Shown: in pieces, positions 1 to 7,641 of the stretch
Numbering within the stretch: the first letter of the stretch is position 1
Layout of the letters: every line of letters begins with the position of its first letter
Assembly (NCBI GenBank): GCA_046295175.1
Contig: JBKBNY010000004.1
Coordinates: 62,001-126,000 of the forward strand
DNA: 64,000 nt
Source of the DNA: JALOLV01 sp046295175
GTDB lineage: Bacteria > Bacteroidota > Bacteroidia > Cytophagales > Spirosomataceae
Direction: 5' to 3'
The notes under the pieces: model-generated
What the model saw: only the letters and a program-made list of their open reading frames with translations
Told to the model about the DNA's origin: nothing
Databases searched by the model: none
Translations under genes and position numbers: made by a program

Positions 1-1488
1 AACTGCATTATTGAGATAAAAATTATCCATATCGCCGCAATAAATATGGATTTTACCTTGCAGTTTAGTGCCTAATTTTGTCCAATCTCGCTTCAAAATA
101 TGGAGTAAATCATAATTTTCACGCCAATATTCAGCAACTTTAGGGTCTATTTCTCCAGTTAGTTTGTTGAATATTGGTTTCGGATAACCATCTTCGCCCA
201 TTGGGCTATAAACTGCTTCCCAAATATCAAATTGGTCACCACTTCTTGATTTATTGCCCATAGCCAATTCACGGTGATTCATATCTTCAACAGTACAGGC
301 AATTTGCCCAAGATAATTTCTTTTCCCAGGCTTTTTGGTTTTCTTAAAACTTCCTTCATTGTAGTAAGCATTTTTGTCTTTGTAAATATTTACAGAAGTG
401 TAAGCATCGAATGCAATTGGGTCTGGGCAAGCTGCAAAACATCCATTAAATTCATCGGGATAAAAAACTTGAGCTGCTAAAGCCTCCCAACCTCCAGTTG
501 AGCCTCCGTACATGAACCTTGCCCATCCTTGTCCGATTCCTCTAAATCGTTTTTCAATCTCAGGAATTAGCTCATAAGTAATTGCATCGCCGTAAGGCCC
601 CATATTTGCCGAATTTACGGCGTAAGAATCATCATAATAAGGGGTTGCATGTTGGATTTCGATTACCAAAAATCTCGGGAAATTCGGAGAAGTCCATTGC
701 TTGTAGAAATTATAAGCTTCTTGGGCTACTAATTTTTTGTATCCATAAATCCCAAACCTTTCGATATAATCGGTTGTATCCATGTTTGCTGGTGGAGGAG
801 TCTCGCTAAAACCATCAAAATCAGCAGGAAAATGACCATGATTTACACAAAGTGGGTAACGAGCTTCGGGATGTTCGTCAAAACCGTAGGGTAACAAAAC
901 ATGAGCACCGAGATACATCGGACGCCCCCAAAACTCAGTAAGAAGTTTACTCTGAATCTTTATGTGCTTGATGTACTTTGTATCTTTTGGTTCGGGAATT
1001 GCTGGCATTTCAACATCGAGGGTAACTTTAAAAACTGCATTCTTTTTCAAAGTAATTTTGATTGGTTTTGTCATCAAATTACCTGGTGCAATTCTCCAAT
1101 TTTGCCCCTCGCCTCTATCCATCGGTAATTTAACGGGTGGACCAACTTTGCGATTGAATGTCTCGTATTTATGCAAAACAACTTGCAAATAGTATTCGCC
1201 CTCAGGAAACTCATTGAGGCTTTTGATTGGATAACCAAATGAATTAGTGGCATTGACTTCAAAAACTTGTCCGTTTTTCCAATTTTCTACATCTGCACCA
1301 AAAAGCTGTTGTGTATCGACTTCATCTTTAATCTGAAATCGGGGTTCGGCTTTGGCATCATTTGAAAGCAATACCATCAAACGCCCATCGAGTAAGCCTT
1401 TGTGGAGATTTGGAGAAACAGAAATCTGGAATTTTACTTGCGAAAATGCAGAAAATGAAAAAAATAAAAGAATCAAGAGTTTTTTCAT
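1..1488 (-). CDS. secreted putative esterase (alpha/beta hydrolase), 3' end cut off
   Basis: Reading the minus strand from an ATG at 1488 gives an uninterrupted frame of 496 codons that runs off the left edge, so the C-terminus is missing. The N-terminus (MKKLLILLFFSFSAFSQ) is a clear signal peptide. About 200 residues of beta-rich N-terminal region precede an alpha/beta-hydrolase domain of the putative esterase type (PF00756-like). The nucleophile elbow YGGSTGGW places the likely catalytic serine at residue 330. The acid and histidine were not assigned. The enzyme probably acts in the periplasm or outside the cell on an ester; the substrate is unknown. A TAGATTTG box lies 21 bp upstream of the start, and the terminator of the next gene lies in the same gap, so it is probably its own transcription unit. 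Family assignment is confident; substrate is not inferred. Confidence 0.8.
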   Translation of the reverse strand, partial: MKKLLILLFFSFSAFSQVKFQISVSPNLHKGLLDGRLMVLLSNDAKAEPRFQIKDEVDTQQLFGADVENWKNGQVFEVNATNSFGYPIKSLNEFPEGEYYLQVVLHKYETFNRKVGPPVKLPMDRGEGQNWRIAPGNLMTKPIKITLKKNAVFKVTLDVEMPAIPEPKDTKYIKHIKIQSKLLTEFWGRPMYLGAHVLLPYGFDEHPEARYPLCVNHGHFPADFDGFSETPPPANMDTTDYIERFGIYGYKKLVAQEAYNFYKQWTSPNFPRFLVIEIQHATPYYDDSYAVNSANMGPYGDAITYELIPEIEKRFRGIGQGWARFMYGGSTGGWEALAAQVFYPDEFNGCFAACPDPIAFDAYTSVNIYKDKNAYYNEGSFKKTKKPGKRNYLGQIACTVEDMNHRELAMGNKSRSGDQFDIWEAVYSPMGEDGYPKPIFNKLTGEIDPKVAEYWRENYDLLHILKRDWTKLGTKLQGKIHIYCGDMDNFYLNNAV

Positions 1489-1508
1489 AGTTTGTCGTTT
1501 AGTTTTAA

Positions 1509-1516
1509 CAAATCTA
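1509..1516 (-). promoter_or_regulatory. candidate -7 promoter box TAGATTTG
   Basis: Reading the minus strand, TAGATTTG matches the Bacteroidota -7 consensus TAnnTTTG exactly and ends 21 bp before the ATG at 1488. No convincing -33 TTG was found at the expected distance, because the preceding terminator hairpin occupies that place. Confidence 0.4.
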
Positions 1517-1546
1517 CAAAAAAAGCCTTCATAAAAATGAAGGCTT
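1516..1546 (-). terminator. Rho-independent terminator after the L,D-transpeptidase gene
   Basis: A perfect 10-bp stem (aagccttcat / atgaaggctt, 1523-1532 and 1537-1546) with a 4-nt loop is followed on the minus strand by a T-run. It lies 30 bp beyond the stop codon of the gene at 1576-2295. Confidence 0.8.
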
Positions 1547-1575
1547 CGTTACAATTAAGTTATATTTTGTTTTAA

Positions 1576-2295
1576 TTATTCAATAATGTATTTGCCATCT
1601 GATGCAACTCGAACTTTGGGCAATGCCTTTGTTTTTTCGAAGGCATCATACCCAGGCTTGAGCCACGACCAAAACTCAGCATTTTCTCCCGTTAACTCAC
1701 TCATATCATCCATTTTCATTGGAAAAATATGTACTGGAATATTCTGGCCGTTCGATTTTGCCTTTGCCGCAATCAAATACAATTCTTCAATCATATCATC
1801 TCCAATCGGGATACAACCGATAGTTATGCAGCTTCCGTGAATGAAAATATTGTCTCCGGGATTGAGTTTATCAGCAAATACTAAATCGGATTCATTAGGA
1901 TAATTGATTCTGAAAGACAAATGGTATTGACTCTGAGGATTAAAGAAATTTACGGTATAAAATCCTTCTGGAATCTGTCTGTCGCCCGAACGCCTTTTTG
2001 GGCCTAAAACACCAGTTGTAGCACAGAAATCGTAAGTTTTGAGCCATTTGTAAGAATTATCCGATTTATTTTTCGCGAATAATTCTAATTTTTGTTCTTT
2101 CTTAAATGCTCTCAAAAAAATCTCAAAGTTTTTAGAATCGATTCCATTCGATGATAAAAGTGTTTCAATTGCCCTACCTTTATTTATCTGGGCTTTTTTT
2201 ACTCTTGGAAAAGATAATTGTTGAGAATAGAAATCAGAATTGACCATTGCAATTGAAGAAATCATCAGCAGTGAAAAAAATAGAGTTTTTTTCAT
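1576..2295 (-). CDS. L,D-transpeptidase family protein (YkuD/YafK type)
   Basis: This 239-residue protein has a short N-terminal hydrophobic signal (residues 1-20) and a YkuD catalytic core. The signature HGSCITIGCIPIG carries the conserved His153-Gly154 and the nucleophilic Cys161, so the active site looks intact. The upstream motif GVLGPKRRSGDRQIPEG (residues 95-111) is the substrate-loop pattern seen in YafK-like proteins. YkuD enzymes make or break L,D (3-3) peptide cross-links in peptidoglycan or attach proteins to it, in the periplasm. YafK/DpaA in E. coli cleaves the Braun lipoprotein link, so a hydrolase role is also possible. It appears to be a single-gene unit, with a terminator at 1516-1546. 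Family is certain; whether it forms or cleaves bonds is not visible. Confidence 0.88.
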   Translation of the reverse strand: MKKTLFFSLLMISSIAMVNSDFYSQQLSFPRVKKAQINKGRAIETLLSSNGIDSKNFEIFLRAFKKEQKLELFAKNKSDNSYKWLKTYDFCATTGVLGPKRRSGDRQIPEGFYTVNFFNPQSQYHLSFRINYPNESDLVFADKLNPGDNIFIHGSCITIGCIPIGDDMIEELYLIAAKAKSNGQNIPVHIFPMKMDDMSELTGENAEFWSWLKPGYDAFEKTKALPKVRVASDGKYIIE

Positions 2296-2429
2296 GTTTT
2301 AAGGGGTTATCGTAAATAGTATATATTCATTGGGGTATGTAAATTTTGAAAAAAAATGTCTTATTTCAAAATTTAACCGTCCAAGAATGCTATTCTTTGA
2401 TAAAAATCACAATAATTTACCCTAAAAAC

Positions 2430-3308
2430 TCATTTTAGTAACCATTTCAAGAAAACTGGCATAGCTACGCTCCATGTTTTTTGATTGTGTTCGCCACCTT
2501 CCACCTCATGATAAATTACATCAGTTTCTCGTTTGTAGCCCTTATTTTCTAATTCCTTTATCAAATCAAGCGTATCATCGATTGAGTCAATTATACCGTT
2601 TCCGTTTCGGTCATCTTTTTCGTCATTAGTTCCACACTCAAACCAAAATTTTTGACCTTCGTTTTTCGATTTCTCACGTACCAAAACGTGCATTATTCGG
2701 TCATTGTGGTCATCGTAGCCGTCTTCATAAGCCTTTTTTCTCCACCAAAACGAACCGCTAAAAACACCTACTCTTGAAAATAAATCAGGATTATTCCAGA
2801 CAATATCCATTGCCGATAATCCTCCTAATGAAAAGCCGCAAAAGTAGTTGTCATCTTTAGAGGTTGATACTTTATATTTTTGGGTAATCTCCTTAATCAA
2901 CTCATTGATAATAAACTGATTATACTTTGTCGCTAAATCACCTCGACCCTTATAATCTGCCATTTTGGCAGTTCCGTATTCTTTAATACGATTTTGGTTT
3001 GTGTGAATTGCAATGAGTACAAATGACGGGATTTCTTGATTTTGATAAAGAGTATTTAGAACTTCTTCCATTTTTAGGGCATCTAAATCTTGGCCATCGT
3101 TCATGTATAATGTCTTAAATTTCTGTGAAGACAACTCGTAATCTGGTGGAAGAATAACGTCATAGACCACATTGCGGTCGAGGAATTTTGAATGTATTTT
3201 TTGGTTACGTAGGATGTTTACTTTCACTTGCGAAAAGGCTTTGTTTGTTGATAATGCTGGCAAAATTAACAAAAGAATAATTTTAAAAAATCTATTAAAG
3301 TCTTGCAT
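2430..3308 (-). CDS. secreted putative esterase with an EF-hand-like insertion
   Basis: This 292-residue protein starts with a signal peptide (cleavage near residue 26, AFSQ) followed by an alpha/beta-hydrolase of the PF00756 type, related to Fes/IroE and feruloyl esterases. The nucleophile elbow GFSLGG puts Ser at 160, GTND gives a candidate acid at Asp229, and GGEHNQ gives His274. Directly after Asp229 there is a canonical EF-hand-type loop: Asp233, Asn235, Asn237, Gly238, Ile240, Asp241 and Asp244 fall at positions 1, 3, 5, 6, 8, 9 and 12. It therefore probably binds calcium beside the active-site acid. The gene is transcribed divergently from the amidoligase cluster starting at 3591 and has a good promoter at 3346-3374. 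Substrate is unknown. Confidence 0.85.
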   Translation of the reverse strand: MQDFNRFFKIILLLILPALSTNKAFSQVKVNILRNQKIHSKFLDRNVVYDVILPPDYELSSQKFKTLYMNDGQDLDALKMEEVLNTLYQNQEIPSFVLIAIHTNQNRIKEYGTAKMADYKGRGDLATKYNQFIINELIKEITQKYKVSTSKDDNYFCGFSLGGLSAMDIVWNNPDLFSRVGVFSGSFWWRKKAYEDGYDDHNDRIMHVLVREKSKNEGQKFWFECGTNDEKDDRNGNGIIDSIDDTLDLIKELENKGYKRETDVIYHEVEGGEHNQKTWSVAMPVFLKWLLK

Positions 3309-3345
3309 TTGATTTTTTTTATAAATATTATCGTCTGAACATTAA

Positions 3346-3374
3346 CAAAAATATTCGTTGGCAGTTTAAAACAA
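3346..3374 (-). promoter_or_regulatory. Bacteroidota-type promoter for the esterase at 2430-3308
   Basis: On the minus strand a TTG (3374-3372) is followed after 18 bp by TATTTTTG (3353-3346), an exact match to the TTG / TAnnTTTG promoter architecture of Bacteroidota. It ends 38 bp before the ATG at 3308. Confidence 0.55.
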
Positions 3375-3590
3375 TTCTAAAAGCAAAGTTAATACTTGAA
3401 AATATTTACAAAATTTAATTTACTCAATTTAAAAATTAACAGAATATTATATTTGAAATAAAATATCATTTGATTTAAAATCAAAACAATATTCCGAAAA
3501 TAAATTTTGAATGACAAATTTTAATATTGAACTTTGCATCCACAAAACATTCTTTAACAGCAATTTAGCTAACCTAAATTAGACTTCATC

Positions 3591-4310
3591 ATGCAAGAAA
3601 AACATATAAAATTCTATTCACATATATTGGGTCGTGATATGGATTTACTCGTAAGTGGGCATTGGGGATACCCCGTATTGATGTTTCCAACTTCGATGGG
3701 AAATTACCTTCAAAATCGCGACTTCGGCTTAAATAATTCAATTGCCAATTTAGTTGATTCTGGAAAAGTAAAATTATACAATATTGATAGTATTGATTTC
3801 CAAAGTTTCTATGCCAAAGATTTAGCCCCGGGAATCAAAATCTACAATTATAATCTCTACACCCGTTTTCTGAAAGAAGAACTCGTACCATCGATTCAAA
3901 GAGAATGCTCAACGCACCGAGTTGCAGTAGCCGGAGCAAGTTTTGGAGGATACCACTGCACAAATTTTGCATTCAAATACCCAGATTTAGTATCACATTG
4001 TTTTAGTTTGAGTGGTTCTTTCAATATCAAATCTTTTATGAAAGGATACTACGACGATAACGTTTATTTCAACAATCCGGTAGATTTTATGCCAAATGCC
4101 GAAAGTTGGAAATACAATCACATGAGCGTTGTTCTTGGTACTTCTGACTGGGATATTTGCCGTCAAGACAATATTGATATGTCAAGAATTTTGGCATCGA
4201 AAGGGATAAATCATTGGTACGATGAAAAAAAATGGGCAAGTCACGATTGGCCATTATGGAACATGATGTTTCCTGAATACATCGGAAAGATGGTTGCAGG
4301 AGAACTTTAA
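3591..4310 (+). CDS. cytoplasmic alpha/beta-hydrolase esterase, first gene of the amidoligase cluster
   Basis: This 239-residue protein has no signal peptide, unlike the two esterases upstream, so it should act in the cytoplasm. It belongs to the putative-esterase (PF00756) branch of alpha/beta-hydrolases. The elbow GASFGG places the nucleophile at Ser117; SDWD gives a candidate acid at Asp186 or Asp188; ASHDW gives His218. A complete catalytic triad is therefore plausible. It starts a run of six same-strand genes and lies 56 bp before an ATP-grasp ligase, followed by a terminator, so these two are probably co-transcribed. Hydrolases of this kind recur beside ATP-grasp and GCS2-type ligases in comparative studies. 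Here it may trim, cyclise or release the product, which is inference. The substrate is unknown. Confidence 0.85.
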   Translation: MQEKHIKFYSHILGRDMDLLVSGHWGYPVLMFPTSMGNYLQNRDFGLNNSIANLVDSGKVKLYNIDSIDFQSFYAKDLAPGIKIYNYNLYTRFLKEELVPSIQRECSTHRVAVAGASFGGYHCTNFAFKYPDLVSHCFSLSGSFNIKSFMKGYYDDNVYFNNPVDFMPNAESWKYNHMSVVLGTSDWDICRQDNIDMSRILASKGINHWYDEKKWASHDWPLWNMMFPEYIGKMVAGEL

Positions 4311-4366
4311 AAACTGTTAAACTCAAGAAACAAGCAAATAACAAATAAAAATAAGATTTGACCTTT

Positions 4367-5428
4367 ATGAAAAAAATAGGAATACTTTTCGGAATGGAAG
4401 ATACTTTCCCGTGGGCATTTATCGAACAAGTTAATAAAACTGCTCCGTCGGGAATCATCGCCGAACCAGTTTCAATTGATAAAGTTGAGCAAGGAGTAGC
4501 TACTGATTATGCCGTTATCATCGACCGTATTTCGCAAGATGTACCATTCTATCGTGCATATTTGAAAAATGCCGCCCTTTGCGGAACAGCCGTTATCAAC
4601 AACCCATTTTGGTGGAGTGCCGATGAGAAATTCTTTAATAACTGTTTGGCTGTAAAATTGGGTGTACCAGTTCCGAATACGGTTTTGTTGCCATCGAAAG
4701 AAAGACCAACCGATACTACCGATAAATCATTCAGAAATCTAAAATTCCCGATGGATTGGGAATATATGTTTGGTAAAATTGGTTTTCCGGCCTACATGAA
4801 ACCTCACGCGGGTGGTGGCTGGAAAAGCGTTTACAAAGTAAATGACCCACATGATTTGTGGATGAAACACGAAGAGACTGGTCAGTTGGTGATGCTTCTA
4901 CAAGAAGAAGTTATCTTCACCGATTACTACCGTTGTTATTGTTTAAATGGCAAATATGTGCATATCATGCCTTATGAACCACGCAATCCGCATCATTTGC
5001 GTTATGCAACTCAACCAAAAACTCAAGGCGAGGAGCATAAAAAATTGATGGCGACGATTACCGATTACGTACTGAGATTGAATAAAGCCTTAGGATACGA
5101 TTTTAATACAGTTGAATTTGCGGTTCGTGATGGAATTCCTTACGCAATTGATTTCTGTAATCCTGCACCAGACGCTGATGTGCATTCAGTTGGTCAACAA
5201 AACTTTGATTGGATTGTAGAAAATGCAGCTAAAATGGCAATTGAAAGAACAATTGAGCATCAAGAAGGTAAAAACAACTGTACTTGGGGTAATTTCGTTT
5301 GGGGTGCTGTGATGGGTAAAGGCGAAGAACATTTGGCAAAAGGTAATGTTGAGCCAGCTTCAAAACCCAAAAAAGAGGCTGCTCCGAAAGCTGAAACCAA
5401 AAAACCAGCCGCAAAAAAATCGAAATAA
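4367..5428 (+). CDS. ATP-grasp ligase with a Lys/Ala/Pro-rich C-terminal tail
   Basis: The start chosen is the ATG at 4367 (MKKIGILFGM); a TTG three codons upstream is less likely. The 353-residue protein has an N-terminal pre-ATP-grasp region (FGMEDTFPWAF), then an ATP-grasp fold: the nucleotide-binding segment FPAYMKPHAGGGWKSVYKV near residues 140-158 and the metal-binding segment VEFAVRDG...AIDFCNPAPD near 247-270. Enzymes of this fold activate a carboxylate as acyl phosphate and join it to an amine or thiol. About the last 30 residues are a disordered tail built of Lys, Ala, Pro and Glu. The gene sits between a hydrolase and a carboxylate-amine ligase, implying a role in the same pathway. 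ATP-grasp assignment is firm; substrates are unknown. Confidence 0.85.
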   Translation: MKKIGILFGMEDTFPWAFIEQVNKTAPSGIIAEPVSIDKVEQGVATDYAVIIDRISQDVPFYRAYLKNAALCGTAVINNPFWWSADEKFFNNCLAVKLGVPVPNTVLLPSKERPTDTTDKSFRNLKFPMDWEYMFGKIGFPAYMKPHAGGGWKSVYKVNDPHDLWMKHEETGQLVMLLQEEVIFTDYYRCYCLNGKYVHIMPYEPRNPHHLRYATQPKTQGEEHKKLMATITDYVLRLNKALGYDFNTVEFAVRDGIPYAIDFCNPAPDADVHSVGQQNFDWIVENAAKMAIERTIEHQEGKNNCTWGNFVWGAVMGKGEEHLAKGNVEPASKPKKEAAPKAETKKPAAKKSK

Positions 5429-5442
5429 TCAAAAATTTATAG

Positions 5443-5475
5443 AAAGGAGATGCAAAATGTATCTCCTTTTTTATA
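5443..5475 (+). terminator. terminator after the esterase/ATP-grasp pair
   Basis: A 12-bp stem with one G-T pair (5443-5454 with 5458-5469) and an AAA loop is followed by a T-rich run. It starts 15 bp after the stop of the ATP-grasp gene and splits the six-gene cluster into at least two transcription units. Confidence 0.75.
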
Positions 5476-5483
5476 TTTTTAGA

Positions 5484-5491
5484 TAAATTTG
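5484..5491 (+). promoter_or_regulatory. candidate -7 box TAAATTTG upstream of the GCS2-type ligase
   Basis: TAAATTTG matches TAnnTTTG and lies just after the terminator at 5443-5475. It is about 140 bp before the next start codon, which would leave a long 5' leader, so the assignment is tentative. Confidence 0.3.
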
Positions 5492-5629
5492 ATTAAAGTT
5501 ATTGTCTAAAAAGAAAAAGAACAGATTGAATCCCTGAAAATTGATGGAGATTTTTGGTATCAAATTCATCACTTTTAAAGAAAACATACTTTAACCCAAT
5601 TACCCATTTATTAAACCGAAGAATTTCAG

Positions 5630-6727
5630 ATGGCATTATTTACACTTGGCATTGAGGAGGAATTTCAAACAATTGACCCCAAAACTCGCGAATTACGCTC
5701 ACACATGGCTAAAATTGTGGAGGGTGGACAAGTAATTTTACAAGAGCGAATCAAACAAGAGATGCACCAAGCGGTTGTTGAGATGATTTCTAATGTTTGT
5801 GAAAATATTCAACAAGCCCGCGAAGAAGTTACGTATCTTCGCAAAATGCTGCTCGATTTAGCTGGCAAACAAGGACTCAAAATCGCTGCGGCGGGTACAC
5901 ACCCATTCTCCGATTGGCAGAAACAACTTATAACAGATAATCCACGCTACGAACAACTTATTGATGATATGCGTGATGTGGCTCGTTCAAATCTCATTTT
6001 TGGATTGCACGTTCACGTAGGTATTCCTAACCGTGAAGAAGGTATCAGAATTTTGAATACTGCAAGATACTTTCTACCACATATTTATGCCCTTTCTACT
6101 AATTCGCCTTTCTGGTGTGGCCGAAATACAGGTTTTAAATCGTATCGTTCTAAGGTTTTTGATAAATTTCCTCGCACAGGTATTCCAGATTTCTTTGCAA
6201 GTGCCGCCGAGTATGACAGCTACATTAATCTTTTGGTGAAGACAAATTGTATTGATAATGGCAAGAAAATTTGGTGGGATATTCGTTTGCACCCTTATTA
6301 TCCAACCATCGAGTTCCGCATCTGTGATATTCCGATGCGAGTAGATGAAACCATCTGTTTAGCGGCATTAATGCAAGCAATTGTAGCCAAGATTCATAAG
6401 CTACATCAGAAAAACCTAAGTTTTAGACAGTACCGCCGAATATTAATTAGTGAAAATAAATGGCGTGCTGCTCGCTATGGAATCTCAGCCAAATTGATTG
6501 ATTTTGGTAAAGAAGAAGAGGTGCCATATAGCAGTTTGGCAGAAGAACTACTCGAATTTATTGATGATGTAGTAGATGAATTAGGAAGCCGTAAGGAGGT
6601 TGAGTATATCCACGAAATCTTACGAATGGGTACTGGTGCCGACCGCCAATTGAAGGTTTTTGAGCATACACAGAGTCTAAAATCGGTCGTAGATTATATT
6701 TGTGACGAAACAAGACACGGACTTTAG
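5630..6727 (+). CDS. carboxylate-amine ligase, YbdK / glutamate-cysteine ligase type 2 family
   Basis: This 365-residue protein is full length for the GCS2/YbdK family (glutamine-synthetase-like fold). Family hallmarks are the N-terminal TLGIEEEFQTIDP, the HMAKIVEGGQ and HQAVVEMISNVCENI stretches, GTHPFSDW near residue 90, GLHVHVGI near 128 and the IEFRICDIP strand near 226. YbdK-type enzymes use ATP to form an amide between a carboxylate, often glutamate-like, and an amine. E. coli YbdK makes gamma-glutamylcysteine only weakly, and the true substrates of most members are unknown. With two ATP-grasp proteins and a glutamine amidotransferase in the same cluster, it is probably one of several bond-forming steps on one metabolite. 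A general role in glutathione synthesis is less likely given the neighbours. Confidence 0.9.
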   Translation: MALFTLGIEEEFQTIDPKTRELRSHMAKIVEGGQVILQERIKQEMHQAVVEMISNVCENIQQAREEVTYLRKMLLDLAGKQGLKIAAAGTHPFSDWQKQLITDNPRYEQLIDDMRDVARSNLIFGLHVHVGIPNREEGIRILNTARYFLPHIYALSTNSPFWCGRNTGFKSYRSKVFDKFPRTGIPDFFASAAEYDSYINLLVKTNCIDNGKKIWWDIRLHPYYPTIEFRICDIPMRVDETICLAALMQAIVAKIHKLHQKNLSFRQYRRILISENKWRAARYGISAKLIDFGKEEEVPYSSLAEELLEFIDDVVDELGSRKEVEYIHEILRMGTGADRQLKVFEHTQSLKSVVDYICDETRHGL

Positions 6728-6739
6728 GTAATTTTTAAG

Positions 6740-6747
6740 TAATTTTG
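6740..6747 (+). promoter_or_regulatory. candidate -7 box TAATTTTG before the glutamine amidotransferase gene
   Basis: TAATTTTG is an exact TAnnTTTG match located 12 bp after the stop of the GCS2-type gene and about 55 bp before the ATG at 6803. A hairpin at 6755-6775 would lie in its leader. Confidence 0.3.
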
Positions 6748-6754
6748 CATTGTA

Positions 6755-6775
6755 AAACGACTTTTTAAGTCGTTT
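6755..6775 (+). other. intergenic hairpin in the amidoligase cluster
   Basis: AAACGACTT and AAGTCGTTT form a perfect 9-bp stem with a TTT loop. It is not followed by a strong T-run, so it may be a weak terminator, an mRNA processing site or a leader structure rather than an efficient stop. Confidence 0.4.
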
Positions 6776-6802
6776 ATATGTGTTATTATTAATGATAAAG
6801 TA

Positions 6803-7624
6803 ATGAATCATTTACGAATTGCCATCTTAGATATGTACAACGGGCATCAAAATGAAGGGATGCGTTGTATCAAAATGCTTGTAGGACAGTTCTTGAGTCA
6901 AGAAGGTATTAAAGGCAATTACGATATTTTTGATGTAAGAAAAGAGAATCAGATTCCAGATTTGAGTTATGATATTTATATTTCTTCGGGTGGACCGGGT
7001 AATCCTTTGAGAGAGGGACATGCTTGGGAGGCTCCATACTATCAATTCATCGAATCTGTCTTTGATTACAACAATAAAAACGAAGAGAAAAAATATCTTT
7101 TCTTGATTTGTCACTCATTTCAGATGGTCACTCACCATCTCGGTTTTGGAGAGGTAACTAAACGCCGTTCGACTTCGTTTGGGGTGATGCCTATTCACAA
7201 AGAATTCGATGGTGATTCAGAACCACTATTTGCTGAATTACCCGACCCGTTTTATGCAGTTGATTCTCGTGATTATCAGTTGATTCAACCAAATTGGCAA
7301 AAAATCAATCGTTTTGGGGCAAAATTATTGTGCCTCGAAAAGATTAGACCACACGTTGATTTGGAACGAGCAATCATGGCGATACGTTTTTCGGATGAAG
7401 TTTTCGGTACACAATTTCACCCTGAAGCCGATTCAGAGGGGATGTCACGGTATTTCAAAACCGAAGAAAAGAAAAAAGCCGTGATTGATAATTATGGCGA
7501 AGAAAAATATTACGAAATGATTGACCGTCTCGACGACCCCGATAAGATTATGTTGACGGAGTCGGTGATTATTCCAACTTTTTTGAGAAAAGCTGCCGAG
7601 AACCTATTAGGTGTTGCGGTCTGA
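6803..7624 (+). CDS. class I glutamine amidotransferase-like protein (GMP synthase-type GATase)
   Basis: This 273-residue protein has the GATase1 fold. SSGGPGNP (residues 61-68) forms the oxyanion loop, LICHSFQ contains the nucleophile Cys103, and GTQFHPEAD supplies His206 and Glu208, so the Cys-His-Glu triad is complete. Such domains release ammonia from glutamine for a partner synthetase, or cleave gamma-glutamyl amides as PuuD-type hydrolases do. There is no attached synthetase domain. About 60 residues beyond the triad (after 210) are helical and unusual for a free-standing GATase. It is followed after 17 bp by an ATP-grasp-like gene, suggesting co-transcription and possibly ammonia channelling or removal of a gamma-glutamyl protecting group. 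Fold and triad are confident; the reaction is inference. Confidence 0.87.
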   Translation: MNHLRIAILDMYNGHQNEGMRCIKMLVGQFLSQEGIKGNYDIFDVRKENQIPDLSYDIYISSGGPGNPLREGHAWEAPYYQFIESVFDYNNKNEEKKYLFLICHSFQMVTHHLGFGEVTKRRSTSFGVMPIHKEFDGDSEPLFAELPDPFYAVDSRDYQLIQPNWQKINRFGAKLLCLEKIRPHVDLERAIMAIRFSDEVFGTQFHPEADSEGMSRYFKTEEKKKAVIDNYGEEKYYEMIDRLDDPDKIMLTESVIIPTFLRKAAENLLGVAV

Positions 7625-7641
7625 AATATATGTGAGAATTC

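Noticed and set aside
1074..1262. Minus-strand frames and plus-strand frames within 1-1500
   Set aside because: The minus-strand reading from 1488 gives one continuous esterase-like protein; the other frames are shadows with no motif.
4087..4458. Antisense frame of 123 codons across the esterase/ATP-grasp junction
   Set aside because: It lies opposite two genes with clear motifs and has no recognisable features.
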